Positions 9,740 through 20,846 of a stretch of DNA of 29,607 nt are shown piece by piece. This DNA comes from Trichoplax sp. H2. Lineage: Eukaryota; Placozoa; Uniplacotomia; Trichoplacea. The position numbers and the translations under genes are program-made. Where the stretch lies: positions 1 through 29,607 of the forward strand of contig NOWV01000386.1 in the NCBI GenBank assembly GCA_003344405.1, read 5' to 3'. The notes under the pieces were generated by a model. It saw nothing but the letters and a program-made list of their open reading frames with translations, did no database searches and had not been told where the DNA came from. Position 1 is the stretch's first letter; every line of letters starts with the position of its first letter.

Positions 9740-11273
9740 ACCACATCATTTCTTGAATTTAGTGATCGGTGGGATGAACTAATAATTATTAACATAAATA
9801 TTACTCAAAAATTTAATCACTAAGACAAGTCGATTTTTAATATAATACACTAAATAGTGTCTTGAAATTAAGCTTCTGAAATTACAAATCTTCATTTAGG
9901 GGTTGCTAAACTATTCCGACTCTACACCAATACTTCCTGTTTGAGGGAATCATTCGTTGTCATAGACGCCTTTAATGCGATCTTGTATTCCTAGGATCGA
10001 CATGAACAGCTGACATCATATTAAAAAATAATTATAATTGGGCAAGCGCTTATTATAGCTTTCTGAACGCTACTTAAGACTTTATTGCCTAACAGTAGCA
10101 TGAAAAGGGTATTAAATAGCGTTGAATCAATGTCTTTTTACTTACTAGCCATTGAAATATTATTCTAAAAATTGTTATAATTAATTAATCAATAATTAAT
10201 GGCATGAAGTCACATTTAAAAATAATAGATTATAATAACAAAAAGGAAGTAGCCTGGGCTCCTAGATACATGTACATGTTCAAAACGACGCGATATTTAT
10301 TTAAAACTTTTAGAACGCTAATTTACATTGAATGCTGATTTGTTGTTATTGATGTCTTTCAGTAATTGATCATTAATCCTTTTGGAAAGGAATCACAAAT
10401 TTGGTAAGTTGTTATTTTTCCATAATTATCGTATAAACGATTGCTATGGGAATCTGAGATAGTAAAATCATAACAGTAATAAGTATATGATAATTACATA
10501 ATTAATTCTTCATGATTACTGAGCAAAGGACGATAGTAAAATCTCAAACTCTTACCTTACAAAATTTGAACTAAGCCTAAATTTTATCAAATAGATTTCC
10601 ATGTCAACAACGTAAATTATTTATTGTATTTCCCGCCTAGAAGCCACTACTCTTAATGTAAGCTAATCATTCGTGATTTTTATAATTTACCTAACTCCAT
10701 CTAAAATAATCAAAGACCGGGCGCTTTATCTACATCGCGAAAACGACGATGAATATTTTATTGCAGTTACTGTCGTACCACAATAGAATAGAATTTCTTA
10801 TTTATATGTTGGTTAGATGCATCTCTTTCATCCTTACTTCTTTCATTATGGCTTTCTATCATTTTGATCATTTTTATAGCAATAAACAGTGCTATTTTGC
10901 ATTTGTTATTAGTCAATAAATTATCAAAAATTTTTCCGTGAAATTTGTGTCGTAGTATGGTAAAATAGTACCCAAACTTTGAAATATATAAAACTTTATT
11001 GTTTCAATCGACCTTGAACTATAGCACATAATTCCATCGCCTACTTCAAAACAAATTTCTATCATCCTTGGGTATTGTATAAGAGGATTATTATATTTTG
11101 ATTGCCTTATAGATTGTAACAGGAAGCCTGTTCAAAATGTGTAAGTGTTCTTTTACCAACGTGCAGTAAATTATTTGCTTTGAAAGACCTCACATATGAG
11201 AGAGATAGAAAGAGCTTTAATTCATATTATCGTAATAATATGGCAAGATCATTTACTTAATATAGATAGATTT
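9740..11273. other. Non-coding stretch upstream of GPCR 1
   Basis: This contains the presumed minus-strand promoter of the 8741-9739 receptor, but I see no clear TATA box or initiator. A 34-codon minus-strand ORF runs from 10871 to 10767 (charged and Asn-rich, MIKMIESHNERSKDE...), with AATAAA on the same strand four bases past its stop. It is too short to separate from chance. Confidence 0.45.
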
Positions 11274-11461
11274 CTATTCATCAATATAGTTCAAATTTGT
11301 TTCGATCATTTCCATAACGAAAAATCGAGAATTTTGAGGGCGTTCAATCAGCTGCCTAGCTTCTTCAACATACTCCATTGTAAAATAACATGCTGCATTG
11401 CCGAAATTTGCTGTTACGATACTGTAATATTTCGAAAGACCTTGAACTACAACAAGCACTA
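11274..11461 (-). CDS. Orphan terminal-exon candidate, protein unrecognised
   Basis: The open frame gives about 61 residues and lacks an ATG at its start; the first codon after two leftover bases is GTG (Val). Directly upstream on the minus strand is a very strong acceptor: an unbroken pyrimidine-rich run, roughly CTTCTTTCTTCCCTTTAG, with AG at 11463-11462. The translation (Y-Y-S-I-V-T-A-N-F-G-N near residues 11-21, then VEEARQLIERPQNSRFFVME near 31-50) looks like a soluble helical protein end, and the frame closes with TAG. I do not recognise the family and found no convincing upstream exon with a matching donor. The intron phase (1) is the same as in the CARD-DD gene. The overlapping plus-strand frame 11196-11465 is probably its shadow. 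It may equally be chance. Confidence 0.4.
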
Positions 11462-11464
11462 CTA

Positions 11465-12875
11465 AAGGGAAGAAAGAAGAATATGGAAAACTCTTTCTAA
11501 TACTGAAAAAGTAGAGACCGACATTTTGCCAGTTATTTTATTTGTAGTCGGATACATAATTTCAACCCTTCGATAGTTTAAAAACGACCGGTTAATAGTA
11601 ATCCTCACATTGCTATTAATGGATGATAATTATTTGTAACTCCCTTTCTCTCTGCTAGTGGTTCCTGAGCTACATCAACTTATTTCATTTCCTATTTTAG
11701 AAAATTCTAACCAGTAACTAGACTAGTTCGCGTCTCAACTATCGATTCAGACCTAATTCTTAAGCAATCTGAAAGACAACGTCTGGATTAGGTCAACAAT
11801 TATCATCAATTTATTAAACCTTTACATATAATAAAGTATTAGAAGGTCTGTTTTATTTAATAAAAATTTAGTAATCTTTTAATTACCTCACTCATCTACC
11901 AATTTTCTTCAATTATTAGATAATAGTCGTATGCTAAATGGATGAATGCCTAGTATTTCAGATTCCACGAAATTGAAATGGCAGCAATAAGACAAAAACA
12001 AGTACAGTTTCATGCTGTCGAAATCAATCAATTATTTTTTTAAATCAAAACTCTATTTTTGACATTCTAAAGTCAATTATAAATTTTCCATTGAATGATA
12101 AAGTTACTACTAATGCAAAAAATGAATAAAACAAAATGTTGATTGACCATATTAGCAGAAATTTGATTATCTAGAATTCTTCGTCGGATTATTTCGATAC
12201 TTATACCAAGTATTCATTCCAAGTTAAAATTTATAAAGAATTTTGTAATAGTATTATCAAAAAGTCAGATGAATGTGCATCTTATTTTAATAAGACGAAT
12301 AATGGACGCTTATTCTATGACATAGATGATGCAGTGGACTTGATTGCACTATTGAAAAAATCTAATTATGGCATCAAATTCCAATGAAATAATCTACTTT
12401 CCTAATCCTGATCGAAAAGACCCTATACATCTTAATCGGTAAGAAGTAGTAACTGAACGCTGTTATTTTCATCTATCTGGCTTTTAAATATTTCAAACTC
12501 GTTTTACCGAAAATAGAAAGCAACATCACTATTCTATCATTTAATGGAATAATAACTAATTAGAATAATAGTAGGGACCATTGATAAGATAATCTTGTTT
12601 TCGGGAATCCTAGATTATGATATTATTGACGTACCTTGACAACTAAACTGACAATAGAATTTCTAATTTATTAAGCTTAGTAGCAGCTGCTACTGTAGAA
12701 ATCTATCGAGTTAGTGTCATTTGAAAAATATCAAGACATTATTCATTTTGCTATCGCACACTTCTAATAGTTAGATTTGTGAGATCCTGACTGATAGCTA
12801 TAAGTTGTTAGATTATATGATTGCCTACTATGCCATTAATGGCAATTTTAGTAATTAGACCTTGCGACTAATCGA
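11465..12875. other. Non-coding stretch between orphan exon and GPCR 2
   Basis: No gene was recognised. A sequence matching AAG|GTACGT on the minus strand lies at about 12639-12631 and would be a good donor for an upstream exon of the 11274-11461 candidate. The phase-compatible frame before it is open for only about nine codons, so I do not call an exon. Confidence 0.4.
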
Positions 12876-13817
12876 TTATCGACGTATTGATTTGGTCAGT
12901 ATTGCTTTTGATGCTCTGTTGACATCGCGATCTAGCCAGAGAAATAATACAGGGTTGACCACTGAAGTAGCTGCAGTAGTTGTAAATGAAAAAAACACCA
13001 AAGCAAAATAAGCAGAATTAATTTGTCTGATTTGTCGTTGTGATTGTTGGCTAATTGCCATGGCCATAGTGGAAATAAAAAATGGTAAAGTGATAACCAC
13101 ATCAGACATAATGATTACAATAAAAACTTTCATCAATTTTCTTCTTCTGATATCTTTCCAAGTTATTAAGAGAGCTTCTATAGGTTGGATGTATCTTTTT
13201 AGGTAGCGAACAATTCTACAATAAATTAATATCAACAAAGATGACGGTAGGATATAAAATACAACACCATGAGTTACTAAATAGAGAGAAACCTTATTAG
13301 TTATATTTGGAATATCACAAAACTTTGGTTCCTGTTCATATACATTGACAAATTGCAATAAAGGATACGATACTGCAATGGCCGTAATAATGATGACGGT
13401 TTCGCTGATGAGAATTACATTTTGTTGAGATAAATTACAAACTTTCACCCTTACTTTTGCTACTTTGATATAATGACCAATGGCTAATAAACATAAGGTT
13501 AATATCGAGATTGCATAAGAAGTTGATATTACAAATACAATAATACGGCATAACCAACGACCACTTTGGATGTTAGCTGTACTAAGAAGGTTATAAGTAT
13601 AATTGGTCATGAGCATGATAACAGTTAGAATATCAGAAAGAATTGAAATAGTAATTAAGCGATAAGTGATTCGATGAGCAAATTCATTCTTTAGAATAAC
13701 AATAAGCAGAAAAAGATTTAAGCCAAGCCCAATCAGGCAAGTAGAAATAGCAACATAGGAGAGTGAAATATTAACATTAAAATTGTTTGTTCTAGAACGT
13801 GTTACGTTTTCCATCAC
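12876..13817 (-). CDS. Rhodopsin-like GPCR, DRY-less, paralogue 2
   Basis: This is a single-exon, 313-residue seven-transmembrane receptor that starts at ATG 13817. N34 marks TM1. C90 in TM3 (RWLC) pairs with C167 in loop 2 (EPKFCD). P191 is the TM5 proline, P245 the TM6 proline, and N288-P289 the TM7 motif. There are two N-terminal glycosylation sequons (N4, N16). It has eroded further than the neighbouring paralogue: the TM2 sodium-pocket Asp aligns with V66, DRY is G114-H115-Y116, the TM6 Trp is absent (TLP), and NPxxY is NPVLF. In contrast, the extracellular pieces NFNVNISLSYVAIS, VYEQEPKFCD and SQRQIRQ are preserved. It has a short cytoplasmic tail without cysteines. It is a tandem duplicate, in the same orientation, of the gene at 8741-9739, with 3.1 kb between them. 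Signalling partner and ligand are unknown. Confidence 0.93.
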   Translation of the reverse strand: MMENVTRSRTNNFNVNISLSYVAISTCLIGLGLNLFLLIVILKNEFAHRITYRLITISILSDILTVIMLMTNYTYNLLSTANIQSGRWLCRIIVFVISTSYAISILTLCLLAIGHYIKVAKVRVKVCNLSQQNVILISETVIIITAIAVSYPLLQFVNVYEQEPKFCDIPNITNKVSLYLVTHGVVFYILPSSLLILIYCRIVRYLKRYIQPIEALLITWKDIRRRKLMKVFIVIIMSDVVITLPFFISTMAMAISQQSQRQIRQINSAYFALVFFSFTTTAATSVVNPVLFLWLDRDVNRASKAILTKSIRR

Positions 13818-16800
13818 TATCTATGTACAGAATCTTGTCCAACTTATAATCAGAATCGAAAATTTGGTAAACAGGTAAGTAATTGTACCGTTAACTTGCA
13901 ATTGAATTATTTACAACCGGATTAAACTTCTTTTTAAATCAATGATTTTTTAATTTTATGTATATTCAATATTGTGGGCGGTTACATCTGTAATTTTAAA
14001 AGAGTGACCACGAATTCGAAAATAAATTTCTAGCATAAAGAATTTCCCTGTAATTGCTTAATTACTCGCCATGAGATGACGATCAATTTCATCATAGAAA
14101 TAAGGAATGAAAGAAATTTGGTGAGTGTATTCTGCAAGTAAAATCAAGACAGGACATGGCACTGCTTCATATGATTTCTATGTATTGGAGTAATTTAAGT
14201 CAAGATTTTAACATACACTCAATTTCATGCCTGAACTTGCGAAACTAAATTAAAACTAAATGATACTAAGTAAAAAAGTAATTCGATTTGTAGTCCTTCT
14301 ATAGTAGTAGTTTAACTAGTCTATAACACTTTAATCAATAAATAACCCTGCAGCACCAACTCTGCAGCACCATACTAATAAAGGATGCATAAGTCGATTC
14401 TATCTATATTTTAGCTCATACTTTTATTCCGTCCTTTTAGCTTCTGAAATAAGTATAGGCAACGTGTCCGATTGATCAATCCTTTCTGAAAACTAGTTTT
14501 AGCTTTCGAAGCTGAGTATCGTTAGCAAAGATAATGTTTCATATGCCAAAGGTCAACAATTACATCAAAGATATTCAAAACAGACTTTATGACATTTTTA
14601 TTAATGTGTAAGACAAACGTAATTAGGAGTGAGACTATTATATCATGTATCTGAAAATAATATTGTTAAAATTAATTTTTAGTTCAACATCTTTCAGCGG
14701 AAATGACCCAAGAAAAATTTATGGTGTCCCGATTTTATTTTTTATTCTTAAAACTGCTAGTATTATTTTCAATTTACTAAGAAAAGTTATAATATGTAAC
14801 TTCTATTGATAAGTTGAGTCGTAATTCTTTTATTGAAATCAGTTATTGTGTTGGCTGAAGTTGTTTGTTTCATTAGCTATTGATTTTATACAGTGCATTA
14901 AAATAGTTAGGGTAATGATGCTGTAGTAGCATACATCTACTATATTATTATAAGATTAAATTTGAAGAAAAGTTATTAGTCTATTAAGCTCATGATAGGT
15001 ATTCATCGACATCAAATGGGATAACTAATTTTTTAAACATTAATAAATTGATTGTTTATCTGCGTTTAATAAAGATAATTTGGCGGCAAATTGACCCGCT
15101 ACAAATATCAATGAACTAAAATACCGACGAGATAGGGTGAGTTTATTATTACGGCTAATGTAGTTTTCACTATAGTGTTTAGCATCAAGCACTTAATGTC
15201 GGTGTGACAGTGTCATATACTGTATTAGAGTAGAAATATCTATGTTAGGATAATTCTGTTAGCCTATCCTTATTTAGTTAACGTCTAATTTGGATATACT
15301 GTGTTTTAATATAGCACTGACTTTTTATGACAGTGACACTTATACACATACTGAAATTAATAGTTATAATAGGGAATACAAATCGTCTACTTACAGTTCG
15401 AATCATTGTGATTGTAACTTACTTACGGTAGATTGTAAATTATCGTGGAAATATTCCGTAATAGGACACATCGTAATCTGACTATTCTGTATTAGTCATC
15501 AGATGTCTATGTTCGTAAATACCGTTGTCTGCATTAAGGGAGCAGTAGCTAAAATTAATATCTAGTTCAGTAAATGATTCCAAACTTAATCGTACTAACT
15601 ATGACTCATGAATTATTGAGAAAGAGTATATAAATGCAGTATATCGTGTAATAAAGTGAATTCTTAAACTTAGTGTTTAAAACAAAATATGAGGCGTCTA
15701 AGTCTTTGTGTAGCCTGCTAGTAGAGCAAAAGTGTTACTGATAATGCAGCTGTCGTTCCTTGATACGTAGTTCAAGGAATTGACTTATTAATCGTACATT
15801 AAGTTATCTTGTTGCAAAGCTGTTTTGTGACAGTCGGTAAAGCAGAATTTTATCCTAAATTAGGGCAAAATTTGATATATGGAAATCATCGGACAAATTA
15901 TTATAGAACATGTAACTTGTAACCAAACTCAGCGCTTCCTACGCTTTGTAACTATGCTATATAAATAAGCTGGGTTAATTTCATTATTTAAAAAACATAT
16001 CTTATATAATAATATACTTGTAGGCATCTCAAAACTGGCAATAGAAACACTATTAGGTTTTGCAACGACAACATGTAGAAATTAAATGGCGCAATAGCAA
16101 TGATAGAAGTCTCCAAAATTGAAAATATCTTTTACTGGTAGAATACGAAAAAATATCGCAAGACTAACAGAGATTTCATTACCAACTTTAAAATTTAGAA
16201 TATATTTTAGGGATTGAAAGGAAACTTTTGTTGTTAGTAAAAGTCAGAAAAATCAACGAACTGGCCTTTGCCGTATGACATATGTTGGAAGACATTGGTA
16301 CATTTGGTAATGAATTTCGTAATTAAGAAAGCCAAACTTAGTAAGTTGGATGAAATATTCCATCAATAAAAGAATTTAGTAAAATTAAAGAACAAGCCAA
16401 TATTACAAGAGTTGCTATTCATTATCAGAAGACTTTCGCAAGTTTTACCATTTATGAAATATTGAAGATGCCAATTATTTGATGTCAGCTAGGTGTTTCT
16501 AAGCTGTACAAACTTCATTTTCATGTCTGGCAGCGGAAAATTTATAATATTTTTGGAAAAGTTGCCATTATATACATACAATGCTTAATAAAAACTGCTA
16601 CAAGTATTGATTTCATCATTTCATTATTATACGTGAATAATTCACCCTTACTATCGCGAGTAGACCATTCATTGGCTAGTTTAGTTTTGTATAGGGAAAA
16701 TGATAACAATATTATCGTTCTCAATTTTGCTATAATTTCGCTATTTGCATTAACGTTATATTACCCTGTGATTACCCTTAAGCACTACTGATGCCAATAA

Positions 16801-17484
16801 GAAACACAAAAAATTAATAAAAAATCATCAAATAGCCTATACGGATTCCTTGGTCGATGATATGTGAATTCATAACAATTTTTGAAATGAATCGCTAATG
16901 GTGACTTTCGAATAACTAAGAACTTTATGCCTAATCATCACAAGATCTAATTGTGTAACTTTTGCCCGTATTCTAATAGAATAGTGTACATAATTAATAA
17001 AATATTTGCGTAAAAATCCATTAAATGGCGATAGTACTACTCATGAAATACTCTCTTTACATTCGCTAATGGACCATTAATAGGTAAAAACTTACTTAAA
17101 GCAAATAAATTCTATCATTACATCAGATCGAGCTTAACTATAAAGCTGAAACTACTCAATTATAATGGCTATCAATTAATCTTTTTCCAAGTCTTTATTA
17201 TTTAATATCCCTTTAATATCTAATCGTGTTTAGTTTTATTTAAAATAATTGATCCTGTACTAAGCATTAACCAGACACTAGTAGATTTATGAATTATGTC
17301 ACTATCTTTGCATTCTAATGAACAGGATTCACATATAAACAACTGCTGCCCGTTAATAAAACAAATAACAATACTCTTGTTAATCGATAAAAATTATTAT
17401 AAATCACTATTGATATTTATTCTATTCGCTTTTAACTGATTTAATTCACTCATTAGCTCCAAGATTAGTTACAAATTTGATCTA
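13818..17484. other. 3.7-kb non-coding stretch with dispersed-repeat copy B
   Basis: No gene was supported. The plus frame at 15290-15481 lies inside the dispersed repeat and is not preserved in copy A. The minus frame at 16724-16542 begins without an ATG and has no recognisable features. AATAAA on the minus strand at 17421-17416 may serve the small ORF at 17485-17754. Confidence 0.5.
15190..15930 (+). repeat. Dispersed repeat, copy B (partner at 5108-5740)
   Basis: This is the same-orientation counterpart of the copy near 5.1-5.7 kb, about 10.1 kb away. It contains about 135 bp after GCCTATC that the other copy lacks (about 15267-15402). It also contains a TATATAAATGC stretch (near 15628) matching TCTATAAATGC in copy A. 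I see no terminal inverted repeats or target-site duplication. It could be an old mobile element or a remnant of segmental duplication connected with the GPCR tandem. Confidence 0.75.
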
Positions 17485-17754
17485 CTATGACTGAAATTTT
17501 CGTTTAATCAATACATTATCCCAACTGAACCACTGAAGATGTCTAAATTGGACTTGATTCCTGATCTGTATTAAATACTGTTCTACTGCGTTTTGTCGTT
17601 CCTCTCTGTATGCCAGTATTTCTGCTCTATATTTAGATATAACAGTATTAAAGTTACTATTGTTTTCATAGGTACGATATGTTCCGTATAAAAAATGAGG
17701 TATTATGTTGGCAATGTCGTCAGAATTCAATTTGAACTCAAATCTGATCGTCAT
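17485..17754 (-). CDS. Small ORF or terminal exon, 89 residues, unrecognised
   Basis: The frame starts at ATG 17754 and ends at 17485. The product begins MTIRFEFKLNSDDIANIIPH, is rich in charged and aromatic residues, has no transmembrane stretch or signal peptide, and contains a likely amphipathic helix at about residues 42-68 (KYRAEILAYREERQNAVEQY). It ends with an aromatic/basic tail (HLQWFSWDN, then KRKFQS). An in-frame TAG sits one codon upstream, so either this ATG is the true start or the exon begins at the acceptor-like GTATAG just before GAA-ATG. AATAAA on the same strand lies about 64 bases past the stop. I recognise no family. Composition looks more like a soluble protein than random translation, but this remains uncertain. 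Confidence 0.4.
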   Translation of the reverse strand: MTIRFEFKLNSDDIANIIPHFLYGTYRTYENNSNFNTVISKYRAEILAYREERQNAVEQYLIQIRNQVQFRHLQWFSWDNVLIKRKFQS

Positions 17755-18816
17755 TTCCTATACGTTAGTACGTACAATCTCATTTTTATATTAGAGGTAG
17801 ATGTAAATTAAAAAATAAATATTGATTATCTAGGCCTGCTGCCTGCCTTCAAATTCAATTCTCCCAAATTGCAGCCATCAGAAATGCATTTACTATATTT
17901 TTTATTTTTATTTAATTAGTACAAAGTACACTTGATCATTTTGCTATCACACCCTTCACCATCCCTTCTACTGAACACCAGACAAGTCTACATATGAATT
18001 CATGCAAATTGTACAATATCGTTGTGATTAGAGGGTCTCTCGTTCTCATCATTTCTTGACGCTGTCGACTGTATAGTACAAAAGGGACCACATGAACGGT
18101 GGAACCTATTATACTGTACTTGCAAAACTATTCCCTAATCGACTTCTTCCAAGTCTGCATATCAATTCATGCAAATTGTACAGTATCGTTGTGATTAGAG
18201 GGTCTCTCGTTCTCATCATGCTGTCCACACTACAGTACTGTACAGTACCGTAGTGCAGTACTTCAAAAGAGTCCATATGAACGGTGGAACCTATTATACT
18301 GTACTTGTAAAACTATTCCCTAATCGATTTCTTCCAAGTCTGCATATGAATTCATGCAAATTGTACAGTATGGTTGTGATTAGAGGGTCTCTCGTTCTCA
18401 TCATTTCTTCATGCTGTCCACTATCCACTTATCCAGTACTGTAGTGCAGTACTTCAAAAGGGAACACATGAACGGTCGAACCTGTTATACTGTACTTGCA
18501 AAACTATTCCCCAATCGACTTCTTCCAATCAATACTGACAGACTTGAAGATTCGTCCTCTTCCTTTCTTCCTCTTGGCTTACATTATACCCATTAGGAGT
18601 TTTTAACCGTGTTGATTCCTGCACTAACGCTGAAAATAAAATCCCTTAAGGCCATGGCTACAGCTAGTCAATGACTGCTGTGGAACAATGAACATTAGAT
18701 TAGGCTTGTTTTGCCCTTTGTTAAATGCTACAACTTTGAAAGCTTGCTGAGAACAATAGCTGGTCGTCATTGTTCTCCTAGAATCCCTGAAGCCTCCTGC
18801 GGTCATTGCGTCCAAC
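17755..18816. other. Intergenic region upstream of actin, mostly tandem repeat
   Basis: About half of this is the three-copy repeat at 17983-18530. After it the base composition rises in G+C towards actin. The short frames on either strand here (18253-18444, 18411-18596, 18624-18824) fall inside the repeat or its flank and are not conserved between copies. Confidence 0.6.
17983..18530 (+). repeat. Three tandem copies of a 167-190 bp unit
   Basis: Copies start near 17984, 18151 and 18336 at AAGTCT(A/G)CATAT. Each runs through ATTCATGCAAATTGTACA, GTGATTAGAGGGTCTCTCGT, a variable GTAC-rich segment, and CTATTCCC(T/C)AATCGA. The spacing grows from 167 to 185 to about 190 because the GTAC-rich middle (for example 18227-18262, CAGTACTGTACAGTAC) varies in length while the flanks are nearly identical. 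The same GTAC words form the array close to the actin promoter (19222-19272). The octamer-like ATGCAAAT occurs once in every copy. Confidence 0.9.
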
Positions 18817-18834
18817 TTGACCATATATGGTCAA
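18817..18834. promoter_or_regulatory. CArG box (SRF site) in an 18-bp perfect palindrome
   Basis: TTGACCATATATGGTCAA is a perfect palindrome whose centre, CCATATATGG (18821-18830), matches the CC(A/T)6GG consensus bound by serum response factor. In animals SRF-type MADS factors drive actin genes through this element. Here it lies about 570 bp upstream of the actin TATA box, further than in classical actin promoters. The motif match is direct; the regulatory role is inferred. Confidence 0.55.
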
Positions 18835-19221
18835 AATGAAGGTCATTCCTTCCCAACGCGTCATCCGCGCGATGGATAGCACTCCTCCTTGTTATTGTTA
18901 TCGCATGGATGTTATTGTCGGTGATAACAATCCCCCCCAAAAATATCCAAGTGGTCGGGAATGCTATGAAAAGAGAGGGATAGTCTACTGTCGAGAATAG
19001 TCTATCCGTCCATCAGCCTAATTATACACATTGGATGCCGCCGAAGAGGGCAGACCATGCATATATAGCAGTGGGTAGTCGCCAAGCGCATAGGGGGCTG
19101 CGGCAAAAACATGCAAAATGCGGTGATGGAGGAAAAAACAAGCGAAAGGAAATAACGGTCGCTGATGGGATACCAAGCAAAGAGGAAATGGCTTGAGAAA
19201 ATAACTTGACTGGAATCTGCG

Positions 19222-19272
19222 GTACAGTGTACAGTACTGTACAGTACAGTACAGTACGGTACAGTACAGTAC
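19222..19272. repeat. GTAC-rich pentanucleotide array (TACAG)n
   Basis: Ten or so units of TACAG/TACTG/TACGG run in 51 bases, so GTAC recurs every five bases and the array is nearly self-complementary and could form a cruciform. It sits about 120 bp upstream of the actin TATA box and shares its words with the middle of the upstream tandem repeat. The overlapping open frames on both strands around 19018-19397 are products of this low-complexity sequence. Confidence 0.85.
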
Positions 19273-19390
19273 TATTGCCGGTAAAACCATGGAAGAACAA
19301 AGCCAATCGTCATCCACCAATGATAATAATCGCTATTGTCCGGGCGAACAATACCGACATTGATTCAAAACAAGCTCGAGAGGGTGACAG

Positions 19391-19398
19391 TATATAAA
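19391..19398 (+). promoter_or_regulatory. TATA box of the actin gene
   Basis: TATATAAA lies 128-135 bases upstream of the actin ATG, in a local sequence of mixed composition. It would place transcription start near 19420-19430 (around CCTGTACTTTCGGCG) and leave a 5' leader of about 100 bases free of ATG codons. Confidence 0.65.
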
Positions 19399-19525
19399 CG
19401 ATGGTTGAGCCATAGTCGTCCTGTACTTTCGGCGACAACGCACTGCGAAGGGACTTGGCATTTCGATTTCCAGTTTTGCTTTCTTATCCTTTTCACTTTC
19501 TCTTGAAAATCAATTGCAATCCAAT

Positions 19526-20821
<1,296 letters not shown>

Positions 20822-20840
20822 AATGGTCGTTCATAGGCTG

Positions 20841-20846
20841 AATAAA
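20841..20846 (+). terminator. Polyadenylation signal of actin
   Basis: AATAAA begins 19 bases beyond the TAA stop. A second AATAAA lies at 20918-20923 and could be the one used, giving alternative 3' ends. Confidence 0.6.

Noticed and set aside
10767-10871. 34-codon minus ORF with AATAAA just past the stop
   Set aside because: Length and composition are compatible with chance in A+T-rich DNA, where AATAAA is frequent.
15396-15410. B-box-like GTTCGAATC, considered as part of a tRNA gene
   Set aside because: The flanking bases cannot form the T-stem and no A-box or acceptor stem is present.
15290-15481. Plus-strand 63-codon frame inside dispersed-repeat copy B
   Set aside because: The homologous stretch of copy A has stops and frameshifts, so the similarity is not coding.
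16542-16724. Minus-strand 60-codon frame
   Set aside because: It begins with a TTG, shows no domain, and lacks a clear splice acceptor.
19018-19397. Several open frames on both strands rich in TVQYS/CTVLY repeats
   Set aside because: They are translations of the GTAC pentanucleotide array in the actin promoter region.
19514-19525. A four-codon N-terminal extension of actin
   Set aside because: It would start at TTG; the ATG at 19526 gives the canonical MADDD actin start.
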